Part shown: one piece after another, positions 1 to 8,895 of the stretch
Layout: every line of letters starts with the position of its first letter
Position numbering within the stretch: position 1 is the stretch's first letter
NCBI GenBank assembly: GCA_947479915.1
Contig: CANKAU010000018.1
Span: forward strand, 1 to 42,935
DNA length: 42,935 bases
From: Chloroflexota bacterium
Lineage (GTDB): Bacteria; Chloroflexota; Dehalococcoidia; UBA2979
Direction: 5' to 3'
The notes under the pieces: generated by a model
The model's input: the letters and a program-made list of their open reading frames with translations, nothing else
Databases searched by the model: none
What the model was told of the DNA's origin: nothing
Translations under genes and position numbers: made by a program

Positions 1-369
1 GATGTTCACGCTGGTCTGCGCCAGCCGGTACACGTTCGCCTCGCGGCTGCGGAAGTCGCCGCCCTTCACGGTGTCGTAGAAGAGGCGGTACACGCTGTCG
101 CCGTCGTTCGAGTAGTTCTTCGCGGCGTTGATGCCGCCCTGCGCGGCGATCGAGTGCGCGCGCCTCGGCGAGTCGTGGTACGTGAACGCCGTGACGTTGT
201 AGCCGAGCTCACCCATCGTCGCGGCGGCCGCAGCGCCGGCGAGGCCGGTGCCGATGACGATGACGTTGAAGCGGCGCTTGTTGGCCGGGTTGACCAGCTT
301 CATGTTGAAGCGGTGGTTGTCCCACAGCGTCTGGATCGGGCCTTCAGGGATGCGAGCGTTTAGTTCCAT
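1..369 (-). CDS. sdhA: Succinate dehydrogenase/fumarate reductase flavoprotein subunit, N-terminal part (cut by window edge)
   Basis: This is the flavoprotein subunit that oxidises succinate to fumarate and holds covalent FAD in the membrane-bound complex II. Only the first 123 residues are in the window; the gene continues past the left edge. The FAD dinucleotide-binding stretch [14 protein letters not shown] lies at about residues 37-50. It is followed by [15 protein letters not shown], where the His is the usual covalent FAD attachment site. The ATG at 369 is preceded by AGGAG seven bases upstream. It lies 9 bases after sdhC, so the order is C then A, as in Bacillus-type operons; an iron-sulfur subunit is expected outside the window. 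Family assignment is firm; sdhA versus frdA cannot be decided from sequence. Confidence 0.93.
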   Translation of the reverse strand, partial: MELNARIPEGPIQTLWDNHRFNMKLVNPANKRRFNVIVIGTGLAGAAAAATMGELGYNVTAFTYHDSPRRAHSIAAQGGINAAKNYSNDGDSVYRLFYDTVKGGDFRSREANVYRLAQTSVNI

Positions 370-378
370 GGGTGGCTC

Positions 379-1131
379 CTAGCTCACGATTCCGAGGAAG
401 ACCGCGATCGGGAACGAGACGTTCCCGGCAACGATAGCCAGCGCGAACACCGTCGCGAACACGCGACGGATGCCGTTCAGGTACGGGTTGTTCACACCGA
501 TCGACTGGAAGAGGCTCCACGCCCCGTGCCAGAGGTGCACACCCAACGCGACGTTCGCGAGGACGTAGATGATCACCTTGGGAGCGCTGGAGAAGAGCGC
601 GACCACGTTGTGATAGACGTCGCCGTGGATGAAGTCCGCGTTGTACGCGCCCCACGTGAGATCCATGAGGTGCATGAAGATGAACCACAGGATCAGCGGG
701 CCGGTCCACTTCATCGTGCGGCTCGCCCAGTTCGCGGCGATGTAGTCACGCTGCGAGGCGTACGCCACGGGGCGCGCCCTGCGGTTCGCGCTCCACAGCG
801 AGAACGCCGCGTGCACGTGCAGGACGAGCGAGACGAGGAGCACCGACCGGAGGATCCAGAGGATCGCCTCGCGCGGGGCCAGCGGCGCACCGAACGTGCG
901 CAGGCCCTCCGCGTAGTGATTCAGCTCCTCGGCGCCGAGGTAGATTTTGAGGTTCCCCAGCATGTGCATGGTGATGAAGCCCATGCCGATGATGCCGGTG
1001 ATCGCCATCACCCACTTCTTGCCGACGGCGGACGCATACAGGTTCAGCGGCCAGGGGGCCGAACTCCCCGGACGCCGACTGATCGGCTTGACGGCGGCTT
1101 CCACCGTCGAGCGCGGACTGGCCTGGGCCAT
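379..1131 (-). CDS. sdhC: Succinate dehydrogenase cytochrome b subunit (Bacillus-type SdhC)
   Basis: Membrane anchor that carries haem b and passes electrons from the flavoprotein/iron-sulfur subunits to quinone. The 250-residue protein has about five hydrophobic segments (roughly residues 38-58, 90-112, 138-160, 185-205 and 225-247). Conserved histidines lie within or next to them, for example in ITMHMLGN, LHVHAAFSLW, FMHLMD and LGVHLWHGAW, and are plausible haem ligands. This single-anchor architecture fits the B. subtilis/Wolinella-type cytochrome b558 rather than the separate SdhC and SdhD of Proteobacteria. The ATG at 1131 has a strong GGAGGTGGG upstream. It is followed by sdhA after 9 bases, which indicates an operon. 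SDH versus quinol:fumarate reductase is not resolvable here. Confidence 0.92.
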   Translation of the reverse strand: MAQASPRSTVEAAVKPISRRPGSSAPWPLNLYASAVGKKWVMAITGIIGMGFITMHMLGNLKIYLGAEELNHYAEGLRTFGAPLAPREAILWILRSVLLVSLVLHVHAAFSLWSANRRARPVAYASQRDYIAANWASRTMKWTGPLILWFIFMHLMDLTWGAYNADFIHGDVYHNVVALFSSAPKVIIYVLANVALGVHLWHGAWSLFQSIGVNNPYLNGIRRVFATVFALAIVAGNVSFPIAVFLGIVS

Positions 1132-1209
1132 CTACCCACCTCCGTTGCAGCCACCGCCCGGTTCGGGCTGGCGCGGCGCGTGCCGATCCCGGCCGCACGC
1201 GTGCTGAGA

Positions 1210-1770
1210 CTACCGCGCCTTGCCGTTCCGAGCGAGATACCGGGCGTAGAGCGTCAACGCCACCATCGTCTTGGCGTCCTCGATGACGCCCGCGTCCACC
1301 GCTTCGTACACCTCGTCCAGCGTCAGCCACTCCGGCGCCTCGATGTACTCGTCGTGATCCTGCGGCAGCGGGTCGGGCGTCAGCTCGGTCGCGAGGTAGA
1401 AGGTGATGAACTCGCCGGAGAAGCCGGGCGCCATCCACGCACCGCCGATGCGCTCAAGGCGCCCTGCCGCGAACCCGGTCTCCTCGCGCACCTCGCGTGC
1501 GGCGGTGAGGTCGGGGTCCTCCCCCACCTCGCGGGTGCCGGCGGGGATCTCCAGCAGGTTGCGGCGCGCCGGGTGGCGGTACTGCCGCACGAGGAGCCAG
1601 CGCCCCGCCTCGTCCAGCACGACCAGCGCGACCGCGCCGGGGTGCTCCACGACCGTGCGCTGGGCCTCGTGCCCGTTCGCGAAGCGGATGGTGTCGCGGA
1701 CGACAGTTATGTAACCAACAGTTGTGAGCGGCTCCGAGGACACCAGTTCCGGGATGGGCGCCTCGTTCAC
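1210..1770 (-). CDS. Nudix hydrolase, ADP-ribose pyrophosphatase-like
   Basis: The 186-residue protein likely hydrolyses ADP-ribose or a related nucleoside diphosphate derivative. The Nudix box is complete at about residues 77-99: G, five residues, E, seven residues, then REVREETGF, which supplies the metal-binding glutamates. The pattern VRQYRHPARRNLLEIPAG just before it is typical of the ADP-ribose pyrophosphatase (NudF) branch. The GTG start at 1770 overlaps the stop of the upstream acetyltransferase by 4 bases (GTGA), so the two are translationally coupled. The frame stays open far upstream, but those codons lie inside the acetyltransferase gene. The exact substrate is not provable from sequence. 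Confidence 0.88.
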   Translation of the reverse strand: MNEAPIPELVSSEPLTTVGYITVVRDTIRFANGHEAQRTVVEHPGAVALVVLDEAGRWLLVRQYRHPARRNLLEIPAGTREVGEDPDLTAAREVREETGFAAGRLERIGGAWMAPGFSGEFITFYLATELTPDPLPQDHDEYIEAPEWLTLDEVYEAVDAGVIEDAKTMVALTLYARYLARNGKAR

Positions 1771-2297
1771 GCCACGACCTCGCCCGCTGCGGGCGCCTCG
1801 GACGGCACGAGGTCGATGACCATCGCGATCTCGTCGCAGCCCGGGAACTTCGGACAGCGGTAGCACTCGTTCCAGACCTTGCGAGGCAGCGTCATGACGT
1901 CCGCCTGCCGCCAGCCCAGCCGCTCGAAGAAGCCCGGCCGGTACGTCAGCGCGAACAGGCCGTTCAGGCCGAGGGTGCGCCCTTCCTCGACGCAGGCGCG
2001 CGTGATTGCGGCGCCGAGGCCGCGTGAGTGCTGGGACTCCTCGACGGCGAGCGATTTCAGCTCGGCCATGTCGGCCCACACGATGTGCAGCGCGCCGCAC
2101 GCGACGACCTTGCCGGCGTCATCGCGCACCACGAAGAAGTCGCGCAGGTTCTCGTAGGTCTCGCCCAGCGTGCGCGGGAGCATCTGCCCCTGCGCTGCCC
2201 AGTAGTTCACGAGCCGCGCGATGCCCTCCGCGTCCTGCACGGTGGCGCGGACGACGTGGACCTCGGCGGTGGACTGTGGCGAGGCGGCTGCGGTCAT
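1767..2297 (-). CDS. ArgA-like amino-acid N-acetyltransferase (GNAT family)
   Basis: The 176-residue GNAT acetyltransferase resembles the short, stand-alone N-acetylglutamate synthases that start arginine biosynthesis. The acetyl-CoA loop is SRGLGAAITRACVEEG (about residues 92-107). ELKSLAV precedes it, and FALTYRPGFFERLGW follows, as in ArgA-like enzymes. The C-terminal segment PRKVWNECYRCPKFPGCDE has a C-X2-C-X5-C cluster found in one subgroup of these synthases. There are two candidate ATGs, at 2303 and 2297. I choose 2297 because TATCCT lies exactly six bases before it and no Shine-Dalgarno is present, matching the leaderless pattern of hemW, selB and priA. It is coupled to the Nudix gene by a 4-base overlap. 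The arginine role is an inference. Confidence 0.82.
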   Translation of the reverse strand: MTAAASPQSTAEVHVVRATVQDAEGIARLVNYWAAQGQMLPRTLGETYENLRDFFVVRDDAGKVVACGALHIVWADMAELKSLAVEESQHSRGLGAAITRACVEEGRTLGLNGLFALTYRPGFFERLGWRQADVMTLPRKVWNECYRCPKFPGCDEIAMVIDLVPSEAPAAGEVVA

Positions 2298-2303
2298 GCT
2301 CAT

Positions 2304-2309
2304 AGGATA
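2304..2309 (-). promoter_or_regulatory. Putative leaderless -10 box of the acetyltransferase gene
   Basis: TATCCT on the minus strand is followed by six bases and then the ATG at 2297. No Shine-Dalgarno sequence lies between. The same geometry occurs at hemW, selB and priA. No convincing -35 box is visible. It sits just past the stop of nadK (2341), so the acetyltransferase-Nudix pair probably has its own promoter. Confidence 0.5.
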
Positions 2310-2340
2310 AGTCACCCCGATCACCGCGTCCCGTGCCGGC

Positions 2341-3255
2341 CTACGACGACCGCGCGGGGTCCTCGCCCAGTGCGCCCAGCGCGTGGTCGGCGCGCAGCCA
2401 GCCGAGGCGCTTCGCGATGTTGTCGTAGAACCGCTCCGGCCCGCCGAGGCGGACGAATCGCGCGGTGCGCTCCGACCTCGAGATCTCGACGACCATGCCG
2501 GTGGAGATCGGGCGCTGGTGCAGTCCGTCTGCCGTGATCAGCGCGTCATCGCCGCGCTCCACAAACAAGCGGAGGCGTGCCTCGCCCTCCAGCACCAGCG
2601 GGTTCGCCCGCGTAAGATGCGGCGCGACCGCGACGAGGATCATGTCGTCCGAGGACGGGTGGAGGATCGGCCCGCCGACGGAGAGCGAGTAGCCGGTCGA
2701 GCCGGTAGCGGTCGCGACGACGACGGCGTCTGCGCGGTACTCCGCCACCAGCACGCCCTCGATGCTCGCGCCCACGGAGATGGTGCGCCCAAGCACCGCG
2801 CGACCGATCACCACGTCGTTCAGCGCGTGCATCGGCTCGTCCTCGCCGACGCGCGCCTGCACCATGGAGTGCACCTCGAGGCGTGCGTTGCCGCGCAGCA
2901 CCTCCGCGAACGACGGCTCGGCGTCGGCCTCCACGCATTCGGTGAGGAAGCCCAGACGGCCCATGCGCACGCCGAAGATCGCCGTGCCGGTCTGCGCCGC
3001 GAACTCGGACGCGTGGAGGACCGTGCCGTCGCCGCCGACGCACACGAGGACGTCCGCGGTCGCAAGGCGCGCGCAGAACTCGGCGCTGCCGTCGCCGTCA
3101 CCTGCGAGGGGGAGTACCTGTACCCACGAGGTGCGCCCGGCCGCGACGGCCTGCGCCGAGAGGCGCGCGGCGAGGTCTGCTGCACCGGCGACATCGCGGT
3201 GGTAGCAGACGGCGATCTCGGTGGGTATCGCGAAGTCCGGCACAGGCTGCCTCAT
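2341..3255 (-). CDS. nadK: NAD kinase
   Basis: Phosphorylates NAD at the 2'-hydroxyl to make NADP in the cytosol. The 304-residue protein has the family signature GGDGTVLHAS (about residues 74-83), whose aspartate is catalytic. Other family motifs are the LNDVVIGR segment and the glycine-rich ATATGSTGYSLSVGGPILHP (about residues 182-201). Length is normal for bacterial NadK. The ATG at 3255 overlaps the tlyA stop by 4 bases (ATGA), giving translational coupling. The tlyA-nadK pairing is common in bacteria, often followed by recN, which is not seen here. Function is secure from the motifs. Confidence 0.95.
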   Translation of the reverse strand: MRQPVPDFAIPTEIAVCYHRDVAGAADLAARLSAQAVAAGRTSWVQVLPLAGDGDGSAEFCARLATADVLVCVGGDGTVLHASEFAAQTGTAIFGVRMGRLGFLTECVEADAEPSFAEVLRGNARLEVHSMVQARVGEDEPMHALNDVVIGRAVLGRTISVGASIEGVLVAEYRADAVVVATATGSTGYSLSVGGPILHPSSDDMILVAVAPHLTRANPLVLEGEARLRLFVERGDDALITADGLHQRPISTGMVVEISRSERTARFVRLGGPERFYDNIAKRLGWLRADHALGALGEDPARSS

Positions 3256-4076
3256 GCGGGCACCTCGATCGCTCGGTCGGCGGCGGGCTGCAGCGGGTGC
3301 TCGGGGACGCGCGCCCACAGGAAGAACTCACGGTTCCCCGCAGGGCCCAGCAGCGGCGAGCGGACGATGCCACGAACGCGCAGTCCGAGGTCGAGCGCCG
3401 CGATCATCACCTTCGCCACGGTGCCGGCGTGCATCACGGGGTCGCGCACTACGCCGCCCTTCTCCACGGCCTCAGAGCCCGCCTCGAATTGCGGCTTCAC
3501 CATCAGCAGCAGATCACCGCCCGGCGCGACCGAGCGCACGACGGCTGGCAGCACGGTGGTGATGGAGATGAACGACACGTCCATGACTACGAGGTCCGCA
3601 GGAGGGTCGAGGGGCTCGAGCGCGCGCGCGTTGGTGCGCTCGTGCAGCTCGATGCGGGGGTCGTCGCGGAGCTTCGCGGCGAAGTCGCCGTAGCCGACGT
3701 CGACCGCGACCACGTACGCGGCGCCGTTCTGGAGCAGGCAGTCCGTAAACCCGCCGGTGGACGCGCCGACATCAAGGCAGCGCCGGCCCTCGACGGTGAC
3801 GCCGGTGCGATCGAGCGCGTGGGCGAGCTTCTCGCCGCCACGGCTCACGAAACGCGGGGGAGTCTTCACCTCGATCGCCGCGTCGATGGACGTCGGCTTC
3901 GCGGGCTGCGTGGCGAGCTCGCCGTCGACGAGGACCTCACGCGCCATGACGAGGGCGCGCGCACGGTCACGGCCAGTGGCGAGGCCACGTTCGACGAGCA
4001 GCACATCAAGGCGTTCGCGCGCGACCCGAGGTGGGCGCGGGGCGTGGGGGGCGGCGGGGCGAGACTTCGCGGTCAT
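3252..4076 (-). CDS. tlyA: TlyA family rRNA 2'-O-methyltransferase (S4 domain)
   Basis: Predicted SAM-dependent ribose methyltransferase of rRNA. In the characterised actinobacterial members it modifies 16S and 23S rRNA and affects capreomycin sensitivity. The 274-residue protein has an N-terminal S4 RNA-binding domain (about residues 22-70, RLDVLLVERGLATGRDRA) and an FtsJ/RrmJ-type domain. The SAM site is CLDVGASTGGFTDCLL (about residues 99-114), and catalytic-type motifs occur at VVMDVSFISI and LMVKPQFEAG. There are about twenty disordered residues, rich in Ala, Pro and Arg, before the S4 domain. The ATG at 4076 is the only sensible start. It overlaps nadK. An extended -10 element lies about 60 bases upstream. 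The single- or dual-site specificity of the enzyme is not known. Confidence 0.9.
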   Translation of the reverse strand: MTAKSRPAAPHAPRPPRVARERLDVLLVERGLATGRDRARALVMAREVLVDGELATQPAKPTSIDAAIEVKTPPRFVSRGGEKLAHALDRTGVTVEGRRCLDVGASTGGFTDCLLQNGAAYVVAVDVGYGDFAAKLRDDPRIELHERTNARALEPLDPPADLVVMDVSFISITTVLPAVVRSVAPGGDLLLMVKPQFEAGSEAVEKGGVVRDPVMHAGTVAKVMIAALDLGLRVRGIVRSPLLGPAGNREFFLWARVPEHPLQPAADRAIEVPA

Positions 4077-4102
4077 GCGCGCTCAGATCCGCTCGATCGC
4101 TG

Positions 4103-4122
4103 AGGCCGCCCTTCGGCGGCCT
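4103..4122 (-). terminator. GC-rich hairpin between clpX and tlyA
   Basis: AGGCCGCC and GGCGGCCT form a perfect 8-bp stem around a 4-base loop, 59 bases after the clpX stop. No U-run follows on the minus strand, so it is at best a weak intrinsic terminator. It also falls at the very 5' end of the transcript predicted from the tlyA -10 element, so it could instead be a 5' stabilising stem. Confidence 0.4.
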
Positions 4123-4130
4123 GCGGGGCG

Positions 4131-4139
4131 AGGATAGCA
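4131..4139 (-). promoter_or_regulatory. Putative extended -10 promoter for tlyA-nadK
   Basis: TGCTATCCT on the minus strand is an extended -10 (TGn plus TATCCT). It would start transcription near 4124 and give tlyA a leader of roughly 50 bases. No clear -35 box is seen, as expected for extended -10 promoters. The same TATCCT hexamer precedes the acetyltransferase gene. Confidence 0.4.
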
Positions 4140-4180
4140 CCGGGGACGTTGCGCGCACGCGACGTCCGGGTGGCCTCGGA

Positions 4181-5491
<1,311 letters not shown>

Positions 5492-5525
5492 GGAACCCCC
5501 GGTTCACCCGCCGCTCACCACCGCC

Positions 5526-5546
5526 GCGACCGGTTCACCCGGTCGC
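5526..5546. other. Inverted repeat in the clpP-clpX gap
   Basis: Arms GCGACCGG (5526-5533) and CCGGTCGC (5539-5546) form a perfect 8-bp stem with a 5-base loop, inside the 71-base gap between clpP and clpX. The 12-mer CCGGTTCACCCG occurs twice in the gap (5499-5510 and 5530-5541), the second copy inside this hairpin. It could be an mRNA processing or attenuation site; no U-run follows. Confidence 0.45.
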
Positions 5547-5562
5547 ATCGAACCTGCTCGGG

Positions 5563-6207
5563 CTACTTCGCCTCGGGCTTCGACAGCAGCTCGTCGACGA
5601 GGCCGTAGGCCTTCGCCTCGTCGGCCGTCATGTAGATGTCGCGGTCGGTGTCCTGAACGATGCGCTCCATCGGCTGGCCGGTCGCATCTGCCAGGATCTG
5701 GCGGATCTTGTCGTTGTTACGGTCGAGCTCGCGCGCCTGGATCCGCACGTCCGAGGCCTGGCCGGAGCCACCGCCCAGCGCCTGGTGCATGTGGATCGTC
5801 GCGTTCGGCAGCGCGTACCGCTTGCCCTTCTGGCCGGCGGCCAGAAGCACGGTGCCCATGGACGCCGTCACGCCGACCGCGATGGTGCTCACCTCTGCGC
5901 GGACCAGGTTCATGGTGTCCATGATCGCCAGCCCCGCGTAGATCATCCCGCCGGGGGAGTTCACGTAGATCGAGATGTCGCGATCCGGGTCCTCGCGGTC
6001 CAGGAACAGCAACTGCGCCACGATGGAGTTCGCCACCTGGTCATCGATCGGCGTGCCGAGGAAGATGATTCGCTCCTTCAGCAGCAGCGAGTAGATGTCG
6101 TAGGCGCGCTCACCGCGAGCGCTCGTCTCTACAACCATCGGCACAATGTTCTGGGGCTTGAGGAAGCTCTCAGAGAAGTCGTTCGGGCGGATCGGGCGGT
6201 AGGTCAT
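5563..6207 (-). CDS. clpP: ATP-dependent Clp protease proteolytic subunit ClpP
   Basis: Serine peptidase that forms the tetradecameric chamber degrading substrates fed by ClpX. The 214-residue protein carries the nucleophile in GVTASMG (Ser116), the base in [10 protein letters not shown] (His141) and an aspartate in the DTDRD segment near residue 190. NSPGG near residue 83 forms the oxyanion region. The first about 25 residues look like a propeptide or tail. [15 protein letters not shown] is the conserved N-terminal core, so an internal start is possible, but the ATG at 6207 has AGGA upstream. It is followed by clpX and preceded by tig, a co-expressed proteostasis set. Confidence 0.96.
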   Translation of the reverse strand: MTYRPIRPNDFSESFLKPQNIVPMVVETSARGERAYDIYSLLLKERIIFLGTPIDDQVANSIVAQLLFLDREDPDRDISIYVNSPGGMIYAGLAIMDTMNLVRAEVSTIAVGVTASMGTVLLAAGQKGKRYALPNATIHMHQALGGGSGQASDVRIQARELDRNNDKIRQILADATGQPMERIVQDTDRDIYMTADEAKAYGLVDELLSKPEAK

Positions 6208-6278
6208 GTCTCGTTCCTGTCCTGCTCGCTCGTAGCTGTCGTTCCTGGGGCCGGCCGAGGCCGCACCCTTCGAGGCTG

Positions 6279-7733
6279 CTAGGCCTCGGTGGTCTCCGTA
6301 GTCGTCTCGGCGCCGTCCTCGGTCGTGGCGGCGGACTCGTCCACCGAGTCGTCCGTCGCCTCGTCGCTGCTCGCGGCAGCGCCACGGCGGCGGCGGCTGG
6401 CACGCGGTGCTGCGTCGCCTTCGCTCTCGGGCTGGGAGCAGATTTCGACGAGGCGCTCCAGCGCCGTCTTCGTGATCAGCTGGTTCTTGATCGAGGCGCG
6501 CCCGTCCGGGGTGTCGAAGAGGCCACGGATGGCCGCGACGCTGTCCGGGTTGCTGGCGCCCGCGCCGCCCATCTGGCCGGCCAGCGAGTCGATCTCCGCG
6601 TCGATCATCTCGTCCGTGACCTCGATGGCCTCGTCCTCGATGAGCTGACCGATGACCAACGCGCGGCGGACCGTGAGGTCGGCGCGCTCCTTGAGCTCCT
6701 CGCGGAGGCCTTCGAGCGTCTTGCCCACGGCGTTGAGCCAGTTGTTCAGGCCCTCCGGCGTGTGGGACGCGTGGTTCGACTCGCGGTCGATGATGCGGTC
6801 GATCTCGCGATCGACGAGCACCTCGGGGTAGTCGAGGCTCGCGGTGGCGACCAGCAGGTCGACGATCTCGTCCTGGTAGTCACCGATGAGCATGCGCTCG
6901 GCCTGCGACTGCAGGTCGGAGCGGATGCGGGCGTCCATCTCGGCGACCGTGGAGACGCCTTCCTCGTCGAGGGACACGACGAACTCGTCGTCGACCTCGG
7001 GAAGGACTTCCTGCTTCACCTCGTGGATGGTGATGTCGTACTTGGCGGTCTTGCCCGCGAGCTCTTCCGCGCCGAAGTCTTCCGGCAGGTCGAACTCGAT
7101 GTGGTGGGCGACGCCCCGCTCGAGGCCGATCAACTTCTCGACGAAGCCCGGCAGCGAGACGACCGAGCCCTCGCGGACGGGGAACTCAGCGTCTTCCTCG
7201 ACGTGCGGCTCGGCCTGGCCGTCCACGGAGACGGTGACGTCCGCGCGCACGGTGTCGTTCCACGCGACCACACGGTCGACGGGCTCCAGCACGGCGTGGC
7301 GGCGGCGGATCGAGGTCAGCGCGTCGCTCACCTGCTCCTCGGTGATGTTCACCTCGGGCTTGGGGGCGCGCAGCGACTTGTAGTCCTTCAGGTCCACGTC
7401 CGGGCGCACCGGGACGATGGCCGTGACGACCAGCGGCTCGGTGGACTTCAGCGAGAACTCGGGCTGGTCGATCGCGTCGATTTCCTCGGAGAGCAACGCC
7501 TCCTGGTAGACCTCGGGCACGAGCTCTTCGAGGGCCTCCTGCAGCAGCGCCGCAGTGCCAACGTGGCGTTCGAGGTTCCGGCGCGGCACCTTGCCGGGGC
7601 GGAAACCGGGCACCCGCACCTGCTTGGACAGGCGCGCGACGGCGCGGTCCATGTGCTTCTCGACGCGCTCTTGATCGACCTCGATCTCAAGCGAGACGCG
7701 TGCGCGGGGGAGACGTTCCTTCGTGATGGCCAA
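6279..7733 (-). CDS. tig: Trigger factor (ribosome-associated chaperone, peptidyl-prolyl isomerase)
   Basis: First chaperone met by nascent chains at the ribosome exit. The 484-residue protein has the ribosome-binding N-domain with a signature loop [15 protein letters not shown] (about residues 40-54). An FKBP-like PPIase domain follows in the middle (around 155-245, with [18 protein letters not shown]), then the helical C-terminal chaperone domain. The last about 45 residues form a low-complexity tail: a basic [10 protein letters not shown] patch, then Thr/Glu/Asp-rich sequence, longer than usual. The start is TTG at 7733. GAGGG lies nine bases upstream, no in-frame ATG or GTG fits better, and MAITKER aligns with family N-termini. 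It heads the tig-clpP-clpX series. Confidence 0.95.
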   Translation of the reverse strand: MAITKERLPRARVSLEIEVDQERVEKHMDRAVARLSKQVRVPGFRPGKVPRRNLERHVGTAALLQEALEELVPEVYQEALLSEEIDAIDQPEFSLKSTEPLVVTAIVPVRPDVDLKDYKSLRAPKPEVNITEEQVSDALTSIRRRHAVLEPVDRVVAWNDTVRADVTVSVDGQAEPHVEEDAEFPVREGSVVSLPGFVEKLIGLERGVAHHIEFDLPEDFGAEELAGKTAKYDITIHEVKQEVLPEVDDEFVVSLDEEGVSTVAEMDARIRSDLQSQAERMLIGDYQDEIVDLLVATASLDYPEVLVDREIDRIIDRESNHASHTPEGLNNWLNAVGKTLEGLREELKERADLTVRRALVIGQLIEDEAIEVTDEMIDAEIDSLAGQMGGAGASNPDSVAAIRGLFDTPDGRASIKNQLITKTALERLVEICSQPESEGDAAPRASRRRRGAAASSDEATDDSVDESAATTEDGAETTTETTEA

Positions 7734-7853
7734 TGCGGTGCACCCTCTGGCGTGACTGTGTCATGCGGCTGCGTCATGACGGGGCCGCAGGACGGGCGAG
7801 CGCCACTGACGCTCGGTCCGAATCAACGGTTCCGTGACTTCTCTTGCAAATTC

Positions 7854-7862
7854 ACTATAGCA
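7854..7862 (-). promoter_or_regulatory. Putative extended -10 promoter for tig-clpP-clpX
   Basis: TGCTATAGT on the minus strand, read from 7862 to 7854, is an extended -10 in a locally AT-richer patch. It would give tig a leader of about 115 bases. A short inverted repeat (GAGCG and CGCTC, 7799-7815) lies in that leader. No good -35 box is seen. No CIRCE element is visible. Confidence 0.5.
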
Positions 7863-7932
7863 CGCGACCTGTTTGGCTCCGCCCTCGGGGAAGACCCGAT
7901 CAGGGGTGCTCAGGAGGCGGTTGAGGGACGGT

Positions 7933-8895
7933 CTAGCGCCCTCGGACGGCGTCGTTCAGCGCATCGCCCAGCAGGTTGAACGCGAACAGCAGCAGCGTGA
8001 CCACGCCGCCGGGGACCAGCAGCAGGTGCGGGCTCTGCTGGAACGTCCGCGGCCCGGAGCCCTCGAACAGCATCGCGCCGAACGAGGCCGCCGGTGGCTG
8101 CACGCCCACCCCGAACCACGTCAAGACGATCTCAGAGCCCGCGATGCCGCCGAGGGTCGCCGAGACCTGGAGGATGATCAGGAACGCCACGTTGGGGAGC
8201 AGGTGGTACCGGATGACCCGGTACGGCGTCGCGCCGAGCGCCTCGGCAGAGGTGATGAAGTCGCGCTCGCGGAGCTGGAGGATCTGCGCCCGGATGATCC
8301 GCGCGGTCCCCACCCAGAAGAACAGCGAGAGCGCCGAGAACACGAGGAGATAGGACGGTAAACCGGACGCCACGAGGCCCGTGATGCCCGTCGTCCGCTC
8401 GAAGCCCCGCACCGCCTCGATCACCCGGGTGCCGAGCGTCGCGTTGATCAGGATCAGCATCACGAGGCCGGGGAGCGACGAGAACACGTCGCCGACACGC
8501 ATGATCAGCGCGTCCACCCAGCCACCTCGGTAGCCCGACAGCAGCCCGAGGCCGTTCCCGATGACGAGCGACCCGCTCAGTACCACCGCCGTGGTGACGA
8601 TGAGCGTCGTGCGGGCGGAGAACATCGTGCGGCTGAGCATGTCGCGGCCCAGCGTGTCCGTGCCCAGCAGGTGCTGGCGGCTCGGCCCCTGCCGCGGGAT
8701 GTCGAGGTTCTGCTGCGTGTAGGAGTACGGCGCCAGCAGCGGGGCGAAGATGCCCATCGCGTAGATGATGCCGATGACGACCAGCGAAGCCATCGCGAGG
8801 CGCTTCCGACGGAGCCGGCGCCACACGATGCGCCACTCGCTGTCCCCCATCTGCTCAGGGTGCGTCTCGGCCGTGTCCATGGTGGCTGAAGTCAT
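7933..8895 (-). CDS. Peptide/nickel-type ABC transporter permease (DppC/OppC family)
   Basis: Second membrane subunit of a peptide- or solute-importing ABC transporter. The 320-residue protein has a charged cytoplasmic N-terminus (WRRLRRKRLA) and a first membrane helix at about residues 33-55. The DppC-type signature LLGTDTLGRDMLSR lies at about 76-89. Five further hydrophobic segments follow. The ATPase-docking EAA loop is SAEALGATPYRVIRYHLLPN. The ATG at 8895 overlaps the stop of the DppB-like gene by 4 bases, so the pair is coupled. No ATP-binding subunit follows: the next genes are tig and clp, so the ATPases must come from elsewhere. Substrate unknown. Confidence 0.9.
   Translation of the reverse strand: MTSATMDTAETHPEQMGDSEWRIVWRRLRRKRLAMASLVVIGIIYAMGIFAPLLAPYSYTQQNLDIPRQGPSRQHLLGTDTLGRDMLSRTMFSARTTLIVTTAVVLSGSLVIGNGLGLLSGYRGGWVDALIMRVGDVFSSLPGLVMLILINATLGTRVIEAVRGFERTTGITGLVASGLPSYLLVFSALSLFFWVGTARIIRAQILQLRERDFITSAEALGATPYRVIRYHLLPNVAFLIILQVSATLGGIAGSEIVLTWFGVGVQPPAASFGAMLFEGSGPRTFQQSPHLLLVPGGVVTLLLFAFNLLGDALNDAVRGR

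Noticed and set aside
7734-7860. CIRCE or other heat-shock operator before tig
   Set aside because: No TTAGCACTC-type inverted repeat. Only a short 5-bp inverted repeat and an extended -10 are present.
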